Of a DNA stretch of 64,000 bases, positions 1 through 12,179 are shown piece after piece. This DNA is from Luzula sylvatica (Eukaryota > Streptophyta > Magnoliopsida > Poales > Juncaceae). The stretch spans positions 21,458,242 to 21,522,241 of the forward strand of contig OX326959.1 of the NCBI GenBank assembly GCA_946800325.1. The letters are read 5' to 3'. The first letter of the stretch is position 1, and the number at the start of each line of letters is the position of its first letter. Under the pieces are notes generated by a model. That model did not search any database, was not told the origin of the DNA, and saw nothing but the letters and a program-made list of their open reading frames with translations. Position numbers and translations under genes: made by a program.

Positions 1-278
1 ATTGGTGGTCGCTGTCACTAAAATGCACAAGAGGAATACTAAGCATTGAGGAGAACCTTGATTTGGTCGCCGTCAACGACATTTGAAAAGTCTCGTCGAA
101 TCGAGGAGGAGAAGAGACGAGTAGTCGTCTCCGGCATCTGAGAAATCTCATCGAGGCAGAGAAGAGAGAAGTTACTGTCATCGACTTATGGAAAAAAAAA
201 ACAGTTGAGCAAAGAAGAGATAAGACGCCGTCACCGATTGAGGCAGAAATGAGAAGAACCAGGACGGAACTCAACAGA
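1..278. other. Unassigned GA-rich left edge
   Basis: Moderately GC-rich sequence with repeated GTCGCCGTCA- and GAGGAGAAGAGA-like words. No frame stays open for a useful length. It ends exactly where the dispersed repeat shared with 58.9 kb begins. It could be the edge of a gene or an element lying outside the window. Confidence 0.3.
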
Positions 279-2218
279 GTTAAACTACAACATGGAAAAT
301 TGGAATGTTAAGTGTCAACCACATATATTATGACAAGGTGAGTGACCTTTTAAGCTTAACAATGGCTGTGAGACCTAAAATGAGTATTGCTTTTATGTTT
401 TGGGTTTGGTGACAAACCATCAAATCCATTGGACCTCTTCAATTAATTCCCTTCCAAATCCTCTGTGAAATTATGAATAATTAATTATCTTATTTACTGT
501 GGAATTTATCCAAACCCTTATTTTGGACCAAACTTTGTGCAATTTCCTTGTGCCACATTATCATTTTCTATTTATCATCATCACTTTCATTTTAACCATT
601 GATAATGATATGTGGCAAAATTTAGACCATTGATCAATCATTGATTTTTTATAAACATTTTTACTTTGTAGCCATTTAAGTGTCCCTTGTTTCACACTAT
701 GTTTTAAGGATTTTTAGAAACCCACATCATCATATATTAATGACGTGAACTATTTTTATTGGCTAGGTTCATGTTAGACTAAGTTTATTCAATTATTTAT
801 CATTTCACATAAGTTTACATGATCAAATGTGAATGTAATGGAAAATGAAAAGTTAAAATATGAAATACTAATAACTTAATAACAAATATTATAAACATAC
901 AACATATAGTATTATTTTTAGAATTTTAATTCTAAAAATTCATCAAATATATTCGTTTTAATTTTCTCTTTATTTTGATTTCCATATTAGCATAGTTCAT
1001 ACATACCATTTTCTATAATTTGAATTTGTAAAAATGTTATGTAAAAAACACAATGCAAAAATGTATTTTTACAAAATATAATTTTAATTATTTTATTTAC
1101 ATAATAGAATTTTAAATATTAATATTTATTTTTTGAAATTACAACTATACTAATATCATATAAAACTAAGTTTTTATATTTGTGTCTTTAATCAAACAAA
1201 TTTAATATTATTTTCTTTGAAAAATAATAGAAATAAAAAAAGCTTATCCATCGAAAAAATTTCTTAAATTTATAAACACTTATAGAATAGTAATATTATT
1301 TTTAAAAATATAAAATTAACAAAAATCATATGGCATCAAATAATTTATATTTATGTTATGCAAAATTAATTTTTATATTTTTTATTAAATTACTTTCACT
1401 ATTAAGTTTAATATTATTTATAATTTTCATTGTATTTTGAATCAATAACAAATTATTAGTACTTGATACTTAATGATATGTTACTAAGTATGTTATTATG
1501 ATTTATTATTTTTTACATTTGATATTGTATGAAATATTATTAACAACAATGATATAATATTTATTGTTATGTTTTTTGTAAAATCATTTTATACCACATA
1601 TATTATTATTCACAATCACATTAATGTAAGTGTTATTACTTGATTAAAAAAAAAATTATCATCATAATGTAAAATAATTGAAAAACTTATACATAATCAT
1701 AAACAAATTAATTCAAATAATTATATTAGAAAATTATAATATCAATATCATCATATTTATAAGTACTTTATATTATGATGAAAAACATAATTACCATCAT
1801 CGCCGCGAGTTTTCTCCTAGTCTATATGATAATAATAGTACAGAGGATCTGGGAACAAAGTGGAGCCATTTAACACTGTATACTACCACACTTACAGTTA
1901 CCACGTTATCCCAGAATATTTGATCCATCATTCTTCATTCCTCTCCATTTATAAAAACTGGAGACGACTCATATTTTTTTATAAAATATAAGAATCCTAC
2001 GTAATTACAGAAACAAATCAAATTCATATTTGCTCAATTACTTGGTATTTTCTGGCATCAAACATCAAACAAATTCTTGCAAATTTGAAGGGAGATATCA
2101 AGTTGTGAAGACTGGAGAGGAACATGACTCAGTTGCAAGCAAGAACATATTTTGAAGACAAAGAGTAAAATCCTTTTGCAGTATTATTGCTCTATGTTAT
2201 AATAAATCCATGTATCTA
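279..2218 (+). repeat. Dispersed repeat copy A, split by a Helitron
   Basis: Bases 279-504 and 1821-2218 match 58945-59170 and 59195-60157 almost base for base; both copies start at GTTAAACTACAACATGG. In this copy the two blocks are separated by 505-1820, which ends like a Helitron. The other copy lacks that insert and so serves as the empty site. No coding capacity was seen. It is either a segmental duplication or an unrecognised element; the right end coincides with the start of another repeat at 2216. Confidence 0.75.
505..1820 (+). mobile_element. Non-autonomous Helitron, copy 1
   Basis: About 1.3 kb of AT-rich, non-coding DNA. The right end reads CGCCGCGAG...CTCCTAG followed by T, the CTAG|T terminus of Helitrons after a decayed GC hairpin. 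Comparison with the repeat copy at 59.2 kb shows this DNA is absent there, with the host reading GGAA|T across the junction, consistent with insertion between A and T. The left end starts TT rather than the usual TC. Related copies lie at about 7195-8192 and 53490-54814. No Rep/helicase is encoded, so it would need an autonomous relative. Confidence 0.75.
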
Positions 2219-2517
2219 CCAAAGATGTCATGGATTAGAAAGCTAACTTAAAAATTATCGTAAAATAATAAAATATAAATGACTGTGTGAAATATAATAT
2301 GTAAAAAAAAATCTAGCAAATGAGTAATGAACGGGATCAAACCACGTCACAACATCACAACATCTAACTATTCATATTAAGACATACAAACGATCATACA
2401 AAATTTATGTATTAAAAATCAAATATAAAATTATTATATATGATAAATCTACATCACAAAATCTAATTATTGACAATCACGATGATATAATTTCGTGAGA
2501 AGAAATATAAATTATGA
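2216..2517. repeat. Local 300-bp repeat R1, copy 1
   Basis: Begins TACCAAAGATGTCATG and matches 4879-5162 over its whole length with scattered substitutions and small indels. AT-rich and non-coding. It abuts the broken end of the GAUT7-like gene remnant, so it may mark the breakpoint. Confidence 0.65.
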
Positions 2518-2523
2518 TACTAG

Positions 2524-2560
2524 AAGCTTGGTCCGAATTTCAAACCTTGAAGAGATTATT
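2524..2560 (-). other. Filler made of exon 3 and exon 4 scraps
   Basis: Read on the minus strand, this stretch joins the last bases of the neighbouring exon 3 (AATCTCTTCAAG) to a piece of exon 4 (AATTCGGACCAAGCTT). Both pieces also occur intact 30-190 bp away. Such scrambled copies of nearby sequence are typical filler DNA from end-joining repair and fit truncation of the gene here. Confidence 0.55.
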
Positions 2561-2580
2561 ATATATGTAAAAGTTCAAAC

Positions 2581-3227
2581 CTTTTTAAAGCTTGGTCCGA
2601 ATTTCTTCATGAGATTGTCGATTCTTGATTGATCGCCCTGTGAAATTTAAAATCACAAATTAAGACGAGAAGGATCTTTGAATTAGACAATTGCATAGCA
2701 TTTTGAAATTCGAAACAGAATTTATGAATTGACCTTGAAGAGATTACGACTGCGGAGATGTGTATAAACCCCCAAACCAGATTCCTACAAAAAGAAACAT
2801 AACCAAACAATAAAAACTAATGTGTCATTATTACAAAAAAAAATCTTTCAGGGGTGTTCAAGTAATTTGTAGATTTTCCAGGGTTTAATGAGCAACATAA
2901 CAAAACAAAGGTCAACAACATTAAATCTAAACTTCTAAATGTAATGAAGCACGAAATAAATTCTTACTTACCGGTGTTAATCTATCATCGCTCAAATAAC
3001 CTACAATGCAAACCAAAAAAACAGAGTTAAACTCGCCAGATCTTCACAACACATTAACAATGGCACTACTAACCTGAAGGAAATCGATTGTAGAGGCCGA
3101 GTAAGAAGGCCAATGGAGCGAGAAGAGAGCACAAAACAAGTACGAAAACCGCCAAGGCGAACCCACGCCATGGCCGCTTCATCGTCGCCGGCGGGCCATT
3201 GAACACCGAAGTATAACCACCCTTCAT
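2581..3227 (-). pseudogene. GAUT7-like galacturonosyltransferase, first four exons
   Basis: Four minus-strand exons splice in frame: 3227-3074 (154 nt, ATG at 3227), 3000-2972 (29 nt), 2784-2734 (51 nt) and 2637-2581 (57 nt). All introns are GT-AG with T-rich acceptors. The product starts MKGGYTSVFNGPPAT, then has a basic stretch (KRPWRG) and one hydrophobic segment of about 20 residues ending AFLLGLYNRF. This is a type II Golgi membrane anchor of the kind seen in GAUT7-like proteins, which act in homogalacturonan synthesis. About 97 codons are open. The stem and GT8 catalytic domain are absent: after exon 4 the sequence becomes scrambled exon scraps and repeat R1. I judge it a truncated 5' remnant. 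The GAUT7 assignment comes from the N-terminal pattern only; another type II membrane protein is possible. Confidence 0.5.
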
Positions 3228-4878
3228 TATTACTGTACAAATTATTCTCGATCCGATCTACTGCATTTTTTTAGCGGAAGCCATGGAGTGAGGAATACTT
3301 GCTTAGTAAGGATTGTTAGTGGGAAAACAAAATCGTTTTTTTTTCTTCTTCTTTTTTTAAAAGATTTTTTGTGGGTTTTGTTCTATATTCGCGCTTTTTC
3401 TTTTGCTTTAGGTTTTTTCGCTGTCGGTAAATATTTAATTGGAGAGTTAATAATTGTGTGTTTCGTTTGTTTGTGAGATTCATGGTGACAGCGGCGAGAG
3501 AGCGCGAGTGACAGACTGACCTGTTTCCGTGACGTAAAGATGCAAAATTATTTCATGCTCTCGGTCTATAATTACTGTATACTGATCATAAATTTTGAAG
3601 AAAATAAATGTATGTATATTAGAAATAAGTTTTTTTTTCATATATTAAAACTCGAAAATTAATCAATATTTCAGAAATATTTCAAAATTAACCCAAATCG
3701 TAGTTAAAAATATATCTTGCACGGTTTAAATGAAATTACAAAAAAAATGATCGGACATTACAAAGTCGTTTTGACAATGATAGAAAATTGGGCGGACATT
3801 AACAATCCGGAAAATATGCAAAACTCATGATTTAATTATATGTATTGTTGCCGCTCTTTGGAGAACCAGACTTATAAAGTTCGGCAGTTTTTTTGAATTT
3901 ATTTTTTTACTTTTTTTTTATCATATTATATCTATTATATCATTTATATATCACAGATAATATAAATATAAATAATATAATTTGAAATATTATAACAAAT
4001 ATCATATATTATAAATAATATAATATATAATATACTATCAATAATATAACATCATGCACTATGAAATAATGTAATATACTACACAACAAACAAATAATAT
4101 ATTATCATGTACTACAAATTATATTATATGAAATTACTGAAATTGTGTTTTAGCTTGTGTGATCTCAAAATTTAGGACACATTTTGATTCCACTTAGTAA
4201 CTAGGATTTATTTTATTATAATAAACTGATTCCGTGTTATACGACGATGTCATAATAAAGAAGATTGTAATTATAACTTACTATAATTATGTTTAGTAAT
4301 TATAACTTCGCCATAAAAAAAAATCTCCCAATTTTTTGGTATTTCAAAAAGAATCTATAAATAAATTTCATTTTCATTTATCCCTCCCATGCCCTTTCCA
4401 TTATATAAATGATAATCTTAACATTGAATAGTGTTGTTTTTCATTATTTTTCATTATTTTAAATTATCTCCATAAACATTTTCACCACATACTATATGTT
4501 ATGTTCATATATACTTCATATTTTATTTATCATTATCATTTTCCTCAAAACTCTTAACACTAAACAATTACAAATACATACAGATACAAGAAATTGAAAA
4601 AAAAAATTAGCATAAAAAAATATTTATGCAACTGGTTCTAAAAATATTTGACGGATTTTCGAAACTATAGTTATAAAAATACTAATAGTTGCAAAATAAA
4701 GAGATCAGATGTGGAAAAATATTAAGTGTGAATAAAAAGAGTTATTAAATAACAAAATTATATGATGCGTATGTGTCATAAAATAATTAATAAAACTTTT
4801 CATATTCCACATTTCTTGTCTGTGAACATTATTTTCAATATCAAGCGTCTGGTTTAAAATCGTACAATTTAAATTCAA
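3228..4878. other. AT-rich intergenic DNA
   Basis: The 5' flank of the GAUT7-like exons (to about 3500) is moderately GC-rich and would hold their promoter on the minus strand; I see no clear TATA box. Beyond 3500 the sequence is AT-rich with runs of TATAAT-type words and no convincing gene. Confidence 0.4.
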
Positions 4879-5162
4879 AATACCAAAGATGTCATGCATT
4901 AGAAAACTAACTTAAAAATTATCGTAAAATAATAATATACAAATGACTATGTGAAATATAATATGTAAAAAATTCTATCAAATAAATAATGAATGAGCAA
5001 AACACATCACAACATCTATGATAAAATTATAATACAAACAATCATACAACATTTATGTATTAAAAATCAAATATAAAATTATTATATATGATAAACCTAC
5101 ATCAGAAAATCTAATTATTGACAATCACTGTGATATAATTTCATGAAAAGAAATATGAATTA
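4879..5162. repeat. Local 300-bp repeat R1, copy 2
   Basis: Direct repeat of 2216-2517 in the same orientation. It diverges by scattered substitutions and by small deletions in the A-runs, so the duplication is not recent. Confidence 0.65.
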
Positions 5163-7194
5163 CATTAAAAGAATAATGTTATAATAGTCATTGGCACATT
5201 CACAATTCAATAATAGGCCGGGTCTACGGATATTTTTGAAGAACGGAAGGGCGTGAGCAATTTGGTAATGGATAATTATACCGTACCCCGTGTTTTCCCC
5301 ACACATCCTTATATCATAAATTAATCATTAATGATGATTAATTAGTATGATAATCAACAAAAAAAAAATATATATATCTAATTAATAGTTAATTGATATT
5401 AATTAAAAAATATTAATGTAAATATATTTTAATTATATATTAATTAACGGTTAATGAAATGTTTTTTTTTGTTAATTACTTCCCCCAATTAATCATTACT
5501 GTATACGGCCTCTTTGGTAATTTAAGCAGGGAGGATCAGTGCACATGCGAGTCATCATTTTATATGTATATTTTAGAGGGCAGATCTGGATGCTATTGTA
5601 ATTGGTGCAGACGTGAAGGGTCCCAATTGCTCGTGCTTGTCCAGTATTATTGTCGGATTACTTTTTTTTATTATTATTACCATATTTTTGGTGAATTCTC
5701 ATTGGGCTTTACATATTTTGAAACGCGTATTAATTGTCTATTTTTATTATTATTTTCATATTTGCAAAAAAAAAAAAAAAATTCAATTTCGTATTTTGAT
5801 TCAAACTAACAGGCTTAAATATCATGTTACCAAAAACCAATGTTGTAGTAAAAAAAAGACTTAATGATTAATCAGAAATTAATCGAAAATTAGTCGGAGA
5901 CTAACCGAATAATGTAATTTGTCAAAATCATAATTTCTTTCGTATACAATAATATTATAATGTTTCAATTAAGAATAATCAACATCACTAAAAATTTATA
6001 TAACATAACTTCAAATTCAAATTAAACTAATCCTAAATTTCATACAAAACATAAATACCACAATTCAAGTACAAAAACAATAACAAAACATATTTAAGTT
6101 CTCATAAATATCAAAACATCAAATCAAAACAAAACGGACGCATAAATTAAATAAACATCCAAATTTAAATTAAATTAAGTTAAATTGTTATGAATCAAAT
6201 TTGTCATGGTCGTCTCATAATCATTATTATAATTATTATGATAGTTAAGTATTTACTTATGTTGATAGAAGTCAAGCCAAAACCTAAAGTTGAACAAATA
6301 TATGTCAATGTTAAATTAAAGTTGGTTGACCGATTCCAACAAATTGACTTGACATTGTCTGATCGGTATACTGCTGACTTAAAACTAGTCATTAATTAAT
6401 AATGACTTTTGCAACACTGCAGAAAAACACGAAAAATACTCAAATATTTAATTGAAATATAATACTCAACATTTTAGTTAGTGGATACACATTAATATAA
6501 ATGTATGGAAATAAAGATTGGATTTTTCTTTCTTGAAAATTTTTATGACAAAAAAAATTTTAGACAAAAAAATTTAATTTTTATGCAAATTTGATAACTA
6601 AAAGTCTCAATTGTTATACACCAAAAAACGCACTTCAACATTTTAACATTTCTCAAAAGCACATAGATTCCCTCACAAGTTCAAAACCTCCTCCCACCGA
6701 AGTGAATAATTTTTTACCCTTCTTAACAGTGTCAATTTTGGCCTTCAATCCCGTTTTACTATTTTTTGGACGGAAAGATTTCTCTTAATTTTACAAATTA
6801 TGTTATTCAATCTCAACTAATAATACAAAAGTAAATAAAATATTTTATTTTAGAATATTTGATGATATCATATTAACACTATTTTATGATAACATTTAGG
6901 GCCGTTATTTTATTTAAGGATTTTATAATATATAAAGTATAATTTTATTCACTATATTACATAAAATAATATTATATATGATCACAAAATAAAATAATAA
7001 ATCGTAAATCGGTATAATAAATATCATAATATGATATTCTGAAATATGAAATTATAAAGTATTATTTATTTGTCCGTTTTATCGAGCAAACACAGAAATA
7101 AAATAAATTGTAGAAATTATTTTGCTCCCAAAAAATGCAATTGTAATGATAACCCTACTAGAGGTTAATAAATAAAGACAAATTTTTACTTTTC
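5163..7194. other. AT-rich intergenic DNA
   Basis: No supported gene. A somewhat richer patch at 5210-5300 and another at 5520-5640 carry short open frames without codon structure or motifs. The rest is homopolymer-rich AT sequence. Confidence 0.4.
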
Positions 7195-8192
7195 CCCCAT
7201 TTCATTTTCAATTAAGAATCCATTATTTTACATTAATAACGTGAATTATTATTATTTTACATTAATAACGTGGATTATTATTGGTTAAAGTCATGTTATA
7301 ATGAATTTATTCAATTTTTTGTCATTTCACATAAAATTACATGATTTAATATGAATGTAATGGAAGATAAAAAATTTATATATAAAATGCTAATAACTTA
7401 ATATGTAATATTATAAAACATACATCATACATCATATATTAATATTATATTTTAGAAATTCATCAAATATATTTGTTTTAATTTTCTCTTTATTTTGATA
7501 TCCATATTAACATTGTTCATACATACCGTTTTGCATAATCTGAATTTGTAAAAAATGTAAGAAAATACAATGCAAAAAATGCATATTTACATAATATAAT
7601 TTTAAGTACTTTTTTTACATAATAGAATTTAAGTATTATTATTTGTTTAAAAAAAATTAGAACAATAAAAATCCCGTACTAAGTTGATTATACTTATTTT
7701 TTTAATCAAACAAATTTGATATTAAAAATTGAAAAAAATAGTTTCACCATGTAAATAATTTTTAAACTTAGAAGCACCTACCAAATAGTAGTGTTATTTT
7801 TTCAAAAAAAATATTTAAAAAATTATATGATATAAAATAATTCATATTTATTTTTATGCTAAATTATTTTTTTATATCATTTATTAAATTAATTTCACTA
7901 TTAAGTTTGATATTATTTATAATTTTCATTGCATTTTGAATTAATAAAAAATATTAGACTACATAATTAATGATGTGTTATTACATATGTCATATGTCAT
8001 ATGAATCATTATTTTTATAATTGATATTGTATGGAATATTGTGAACAATAATGATATAATATTTGTTGTTATGTTTTTTCGTAAAATTATGTTATATCTC
8101 AAATATTATTATATAATCACACTAACATAAGTATTATTATTTAATTGAACTGAATTATTTTTCAATGTCGCGTAGCACGAGTATTTTCCTAA
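7195..8192 (+). mobile_element. Helitron copy 2, 5'-truncated
   Basis: Similar to the interior and 3' half of the Helitron at 505-1820, sharing for example the block reading ATTTCACATAA followed by TTACATGAT. The end reads CGCGTAGCACGAG...CCTAA followed by T, matching the CTRR|T rule with a weakened hairpin. The 5' part of copy 1 is missing, and the left boundary is approximate. Confidence 0.5.
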
Positions 8193-8499
8193 TAATTTTA
8201 AAACTGAATTATTTTTCAAATTTTGTGTGCATACATGTCATATGCAGAAATCTTCCTTATATTATATTTATATTATGATATAATTTATTATATAATATAA
8301 TATTAAATTGTACCTGCAAATGGAGATTTACAATCGGAAATACATAATTATTTTTCAAAATACACCAATATCAACCCCAAAAACATAAACGCATGTGATC
8401 AAACCTAATTTTAACATAAATTCATTATTTACGACTAGAATACACAAAAACCTCTCAAACTATATTAAGATATGTTGCGTGAATATTTCAAAAAACTGA

Positions 8500-8660
8500 C
8501 CGTATCCAATACGAATACGACACCGATGCATGTCGGATACGTATATGACACCGATACTTATCCAATACGTCACATGACATATCAAACTATTTTGATATTA
8601 AATTTTGAAAGAATACATTTTTGATACCACTGTATCCGGTTTGGATACTGCTGGATACGA
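8500..8660. repeat. Cluster of ATCCAATACG / GACACCGAT words
   Basis: Short words recur in direct and inverted orientation: ATCCAATACG twice, GACACCGAT twice, and GGATAC with its complement GTATCC several times. No frame is open. It could be a decayed element or a small regulatory cluster; I cannot decide which. Confidence 0.3.
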
Positions 8661-8819
8661 ATCCGATTCAGCTGATTTTATATTTTTATCGTTTTGATTC
8701 GATAAACAACCAACCATCTTTATTTAAATGTATAATTAATTAATTTAAATGTATATATAAAACTTTTGGTATCATAATTTTTTTGAAAAATTGTCATCCT
8801 ATCAGATATAATCAAAGTT

Positions 8820-9300
8820 ACAAATAGCGTTTAACGGTCCGTAGTGTGGTGATCATTTTTTTTTTAACGATAGCGAGTAGAGTGCGCTATAGCGAGAGCT
8901 ACAACTACAGGGGATTCTGTAATTTGTAGCGCATAAAATAATTAAGTATTAATATGTAATCAAAACAATCTTTAAAATAACAAATATTCATATTTAAACA
9001 TCCCAAATAAATTTATAAAATAATTAACAAGGTATTTGAAAACGAGAATCTCCAACAAGTCAGAACATCTAAATCTAAATATGTTTTTTTTTTCCAATCA
9101 ATAGTGATTGTAATTATTATAAATTTTCATGAAATAATTTCTTTTAATTAAATTCATTTGATTTCTTTTTATAAATTCATCTAAAAATATTTTATTTAGA
9201 TGTAGCGAGCTACAAAGTTGCAGCGCAGAGCGCTTTGCCAATAAAATATGCTATATCGGTATAGCGTAGCATTTGGGGAAGCTATTTGCAACCATGGATA
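8820..9300. other. GC-richer island with repeated TAGCG words
   Basis: Two blocks at 8860-8935 and 9200-9275 share TAGCGAG, GAGCTACAA, GCGCTATAGCG and TGTAGCGC-type words, with AT-rich DNA between. This resembles the ends of a decayed DNA transposon, but I found no clear terminal repeat or target duplication. Confidence 0.25.
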
Positions 9301-9430
9301 TAATACGCGTATAGTCATATACTCCAGCGCAATACATGTATTGACGAAATCCAAAAAAAAAATTGAACTTCACTGCAACCGGACCATCCCGACCCGCGCT
9401 CAGCTTGATCTATCTCTCTCTTACGTAAAT

Positions 9431-9463
9431 TCCCCCCCCCCCCCACCCCCCCCTCCCCCCCCA
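9431..9463. repeat. C-rich tract
   Basis: Thirty-odd bases of almost pure C broken by single A and T. The G-rich complement has G-quadruplex potential. Confidence 0.8.
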
Positions 9464-9611
9464 AACAATCATGTGCGGCCGGCCTGGAACCGCCTGAAAG
9501 CTTGACGATATCCACTCACTCGCCATCCAGATGGAGTCACCAGCAGCATCGCACCTCTCTGGTTCACGTCGTGTCCACAGGACAAAACCACCATGTTGAT
9601 TCACGATTCTT

Positions 9612-9728
9612 GTGTATACTTATATATATGATCATGGAGTAATGTGTACGTTTCTGTTGGTCTTAATATAATTATTAAGACCAACAGAAACGTACACATT
9701 ACTCCATGATTATATATATAAGTATACA
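9612..9728. repeat. Near-perfect 117-bp palindrome
   Basis: Two arms of about 57 bp are reverse complements with one visible mismatch, around a 3-4 base AT centre near 9670. The outer ends read GTGTATAC. It could extrude as a cruciform or be transcribed as a long hairpin. It is either a tiny fold-back MITE or a small-RNA-type hairpin; no target duplication was identified. Confidence 0.8.
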
Positions 9729-9872
9729 CCCCATTATCTGTAGACGATTTGAAGTTACAGATACAAGAGAGAGACATACGATATACATACTAGAGAGTGA
9801 GATCCATAGTATACATATAATACCTTGTGTCCATTATACTTGTATGTTTTCCAATAATTCCTTATTTTTCTT

Positions 9873-10909
9873 TGAAAGAAATACAGTTTCGGATCAACCG
9901 TAAAAGTGTACATGTGGATGAACGAATGTAAGCGTACATTTGGAGCCATAACTTTCAGTAGGAAAATCCAATTTGAATGGTTCAAATTGGGTTAGATAGA
10001 TAATTAGATTATCTATAACCTTCATGTAGAAATATATTTCATATGAACGAAGTATCAGTGTCGTTTATGTGAAATACCGAAAGGGTGCAACAGTATGACA
10101 TACAGTTAGTAAAACAATCATAACTTTTGCATACGAACTCCAATTAGGCTGGGCCAAATTGGGTTTTGTAGGTAATTAGATTATATACAACTTTCATGTT
10201 AGGTGATGTTCTGTCAGAGAAATTTATCAATTTCGTCTGGACAGAATACTGACCAGGTTCATGCAGTTTTCTGTGTGAAAGGGTGTATATTGGATATACA
10301 TGCCTTTTGGCTAATCCTAATCATATTAGATATAAATAGGATACTTTCTCTCTCATCACTAAGCAATTGATTGCAATTCTAAGCAACTCAAGAAATTCTA
10401 CATAATTATCCTGCCTAATACACAAAAGAAAAGAGCAAATTCAGATTTGATCTTTCGTGAGTGAAAATGTGCGAAGAGAGAGAATAGAGAATCGATTAGA
10501 TCGAGCAAGTTCACCGGTGCATCGTCTAGGCAGGTGCATCCGCGACCGACGTCTTACGAATCAACGTGGATACAAGTAGAGGAGCGACATTTGTGGCTCT
10601 TCGATTGTGATCGACTCGAGTGAGAAAGACGGTGGAAACGCTTGGACGCACGAGGACGAATTCGAGTGAACCGGCGTAGTTAACGAGTGGTGGAACACGC
10701 GTGGTGTGGGACACGCGAATTGTCACCAACGTGACAGGAGATAGAAGGCGGCGATCAACCCTTCGTGTGCCATCAATTTGGCACTGGTATAGATCTATCC
10801 TTCTATTTGCATCGTACCCTCGAAGTCGTGGCGTGATCTCGGGAATCGGAGAATCGGACCGGGCCTTCATTCCGCTGCGCGGGCCCGGGGTCGAGGATAT
10901 TCTCCTACA
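9873..10909 (+). repeat. Copia-A 5' LTR
   Basis: 1037 bp, TG...CA ends. U3 contains two diverged copies of a block of about 190 bp, each with CCAATT...CAAATTGGGTT and GATTATCTA words. A TATA box lies at 10331-10338 (TATAAATA). The 3' part is GC-rich. Confidence 0.92.
10331..10338 (+). promoter_or_regulatory. Copia-A 5' LTR TATA box
   Basis: TATAAATA followed by GGATACTTTCTCTCTCATC, a pyrimidine-rich initiation region about 25-30 bp downstream. The 3' LTR and Copia-D have the equivalent element. Confidence 0.6.
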
Positions 10910-10910
10910 G

Positions 10911-10922
10911 TGGTATCAGAGC
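10911..10922 (+). other. Copia-A primer-binding site (tRNA-iMet)
   Basis: TGGTATCAGAGC, one base after the LTR, complementary to the 3' end of plant initiator-Met tRNA, the usual copia primer. Confidence 0.9.
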
Positions 10923-11149
10923 GATCTCCATCGATTCGAGGGTCGAATCATAGTCGTATATTAGATATACGCACGGGTTATCAAAGTTCGTACCCGTTTG
11001 CATGATGTTACATATAGAGAAAGTCAAATTCCGTTAAAATCACAAGTGGAATTCGCTAGAGATCGATCAAAAGTTGATTGAGAGTATCTAGGAATGATCG
11101 TGAAAAAGTTTCATGATTTATCGTTTTGGAAACGAGCGAAAACAGAAAA

Positions 11150-11230
11150 AAAACTGCAGAAAACTGCATAAAACTGGAAAAAACTGCAGAAAACTGCAGA
11201 AAATCTGCAGAAAACTGTGAAAAACTGTGA
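11150..11230 (+). repeat. AAAACTGCAG short tandem repeats in Copia-A leader
   Basis: About seven irregular copies of AAAACTGCAGA or AAAACTGTGA directly upstream of the next array. Non-coding leader. Confidence 0.75.
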
Positions 11231-11240
11231 AAATCGTATA

Positions 11241-11392
11241 GTCCGGTGCAACGGACTTGAGGTCCGGTGCAACGGACTTGTGTTCCGGTGCAACGGACAT
11301 GTTTCTGGAAATTTTGGTCAGACTCCGCAGTAAATAACAGTGCAACGGACATAGGTCCGGTGCAACAAACTTGAGTTCCGGTGCAACGGACT
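11241..11392 (+). repeat. Leader array of GTCCGGTGCAACGGAC units
   Basis: Six copies of a 16-bp near-palindrome at 11241, 11262, 11283, 11339, 11355 and 11376, the first three at 21-bp spacing. Position and inverted-repeat design parallel the different GTCCGTCATGACGCAC array in Copia-B. Confidence 0.85.
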
Positions 11393-12179
11393 AGTTTCTG
11401 TTTGCTGATTTTGTTTTCGTGATAACTTTGGCTACACAACTCGGAATTTTGAGTTCTTTATATCGATTTGATCGGCATCAATCATACTAGCATATAATTA
11501 GATAATTATTTAGAATAATTAGACTCCCAAATAAATACATATGCATTTATGAAAATCTTGTGATAGTGATATAATTAGATTATGTCACGGATTTAGAAAC
11601 GTGCAATGGCATGATCCCTCATAATATTTAAGTCATGGAAATGCCTTCCATATCCACAACCACCGAGTTTGGTGATTACGTTTCACGTGGGTTCAGGCTA
11701 AAGTCGGGCACGTGATATTGTAATCATCGAAAGGGTGGTAAGCGTTAAATCGGGACTTGTGAGGCACAGGCTAAAGTCGACTCACTAGTAGCTTATTTGA
11801 ACGATACGTTGGAGATGGTTGTGACTTAACCGTCCAGGCCAATCAGATTGGAGTTCGGGGTATAGATAGGATGCACACACGGAACTGGGATTGTATTGGA
11901 TACGATCCATCACCGAAATCCTATAAAGGTTCAAGAGTCGCATTGGATGCGATTGGATATAATCATACCTAAATAACGGGATCCCACCCGATAGGCTAAA
12001 GTCACTTGTGGGAGGAACGAAAATATGGGTCTTGAGTGTTATGGACTTGGAGTCCCGTATCGGTATGAGGGTTATCGATTCGATAAAATAACACGATCAT
12101 ATAATTATCATATAAGCATATAGATTAAGTACGCACGGTTAGGAGTTAATCTTCATCATCCGTTTAGAATTATGTTTTC

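Noticed and set aside
10526..10964. Frames of 87-114 codons in the GC-rich end of the Copia-A LTR
   Set aside because: Non-coding LTR/R-U5 sequence; the same frames recur in the 3' LTR at 18362-18767 only because the LTRs are copies.
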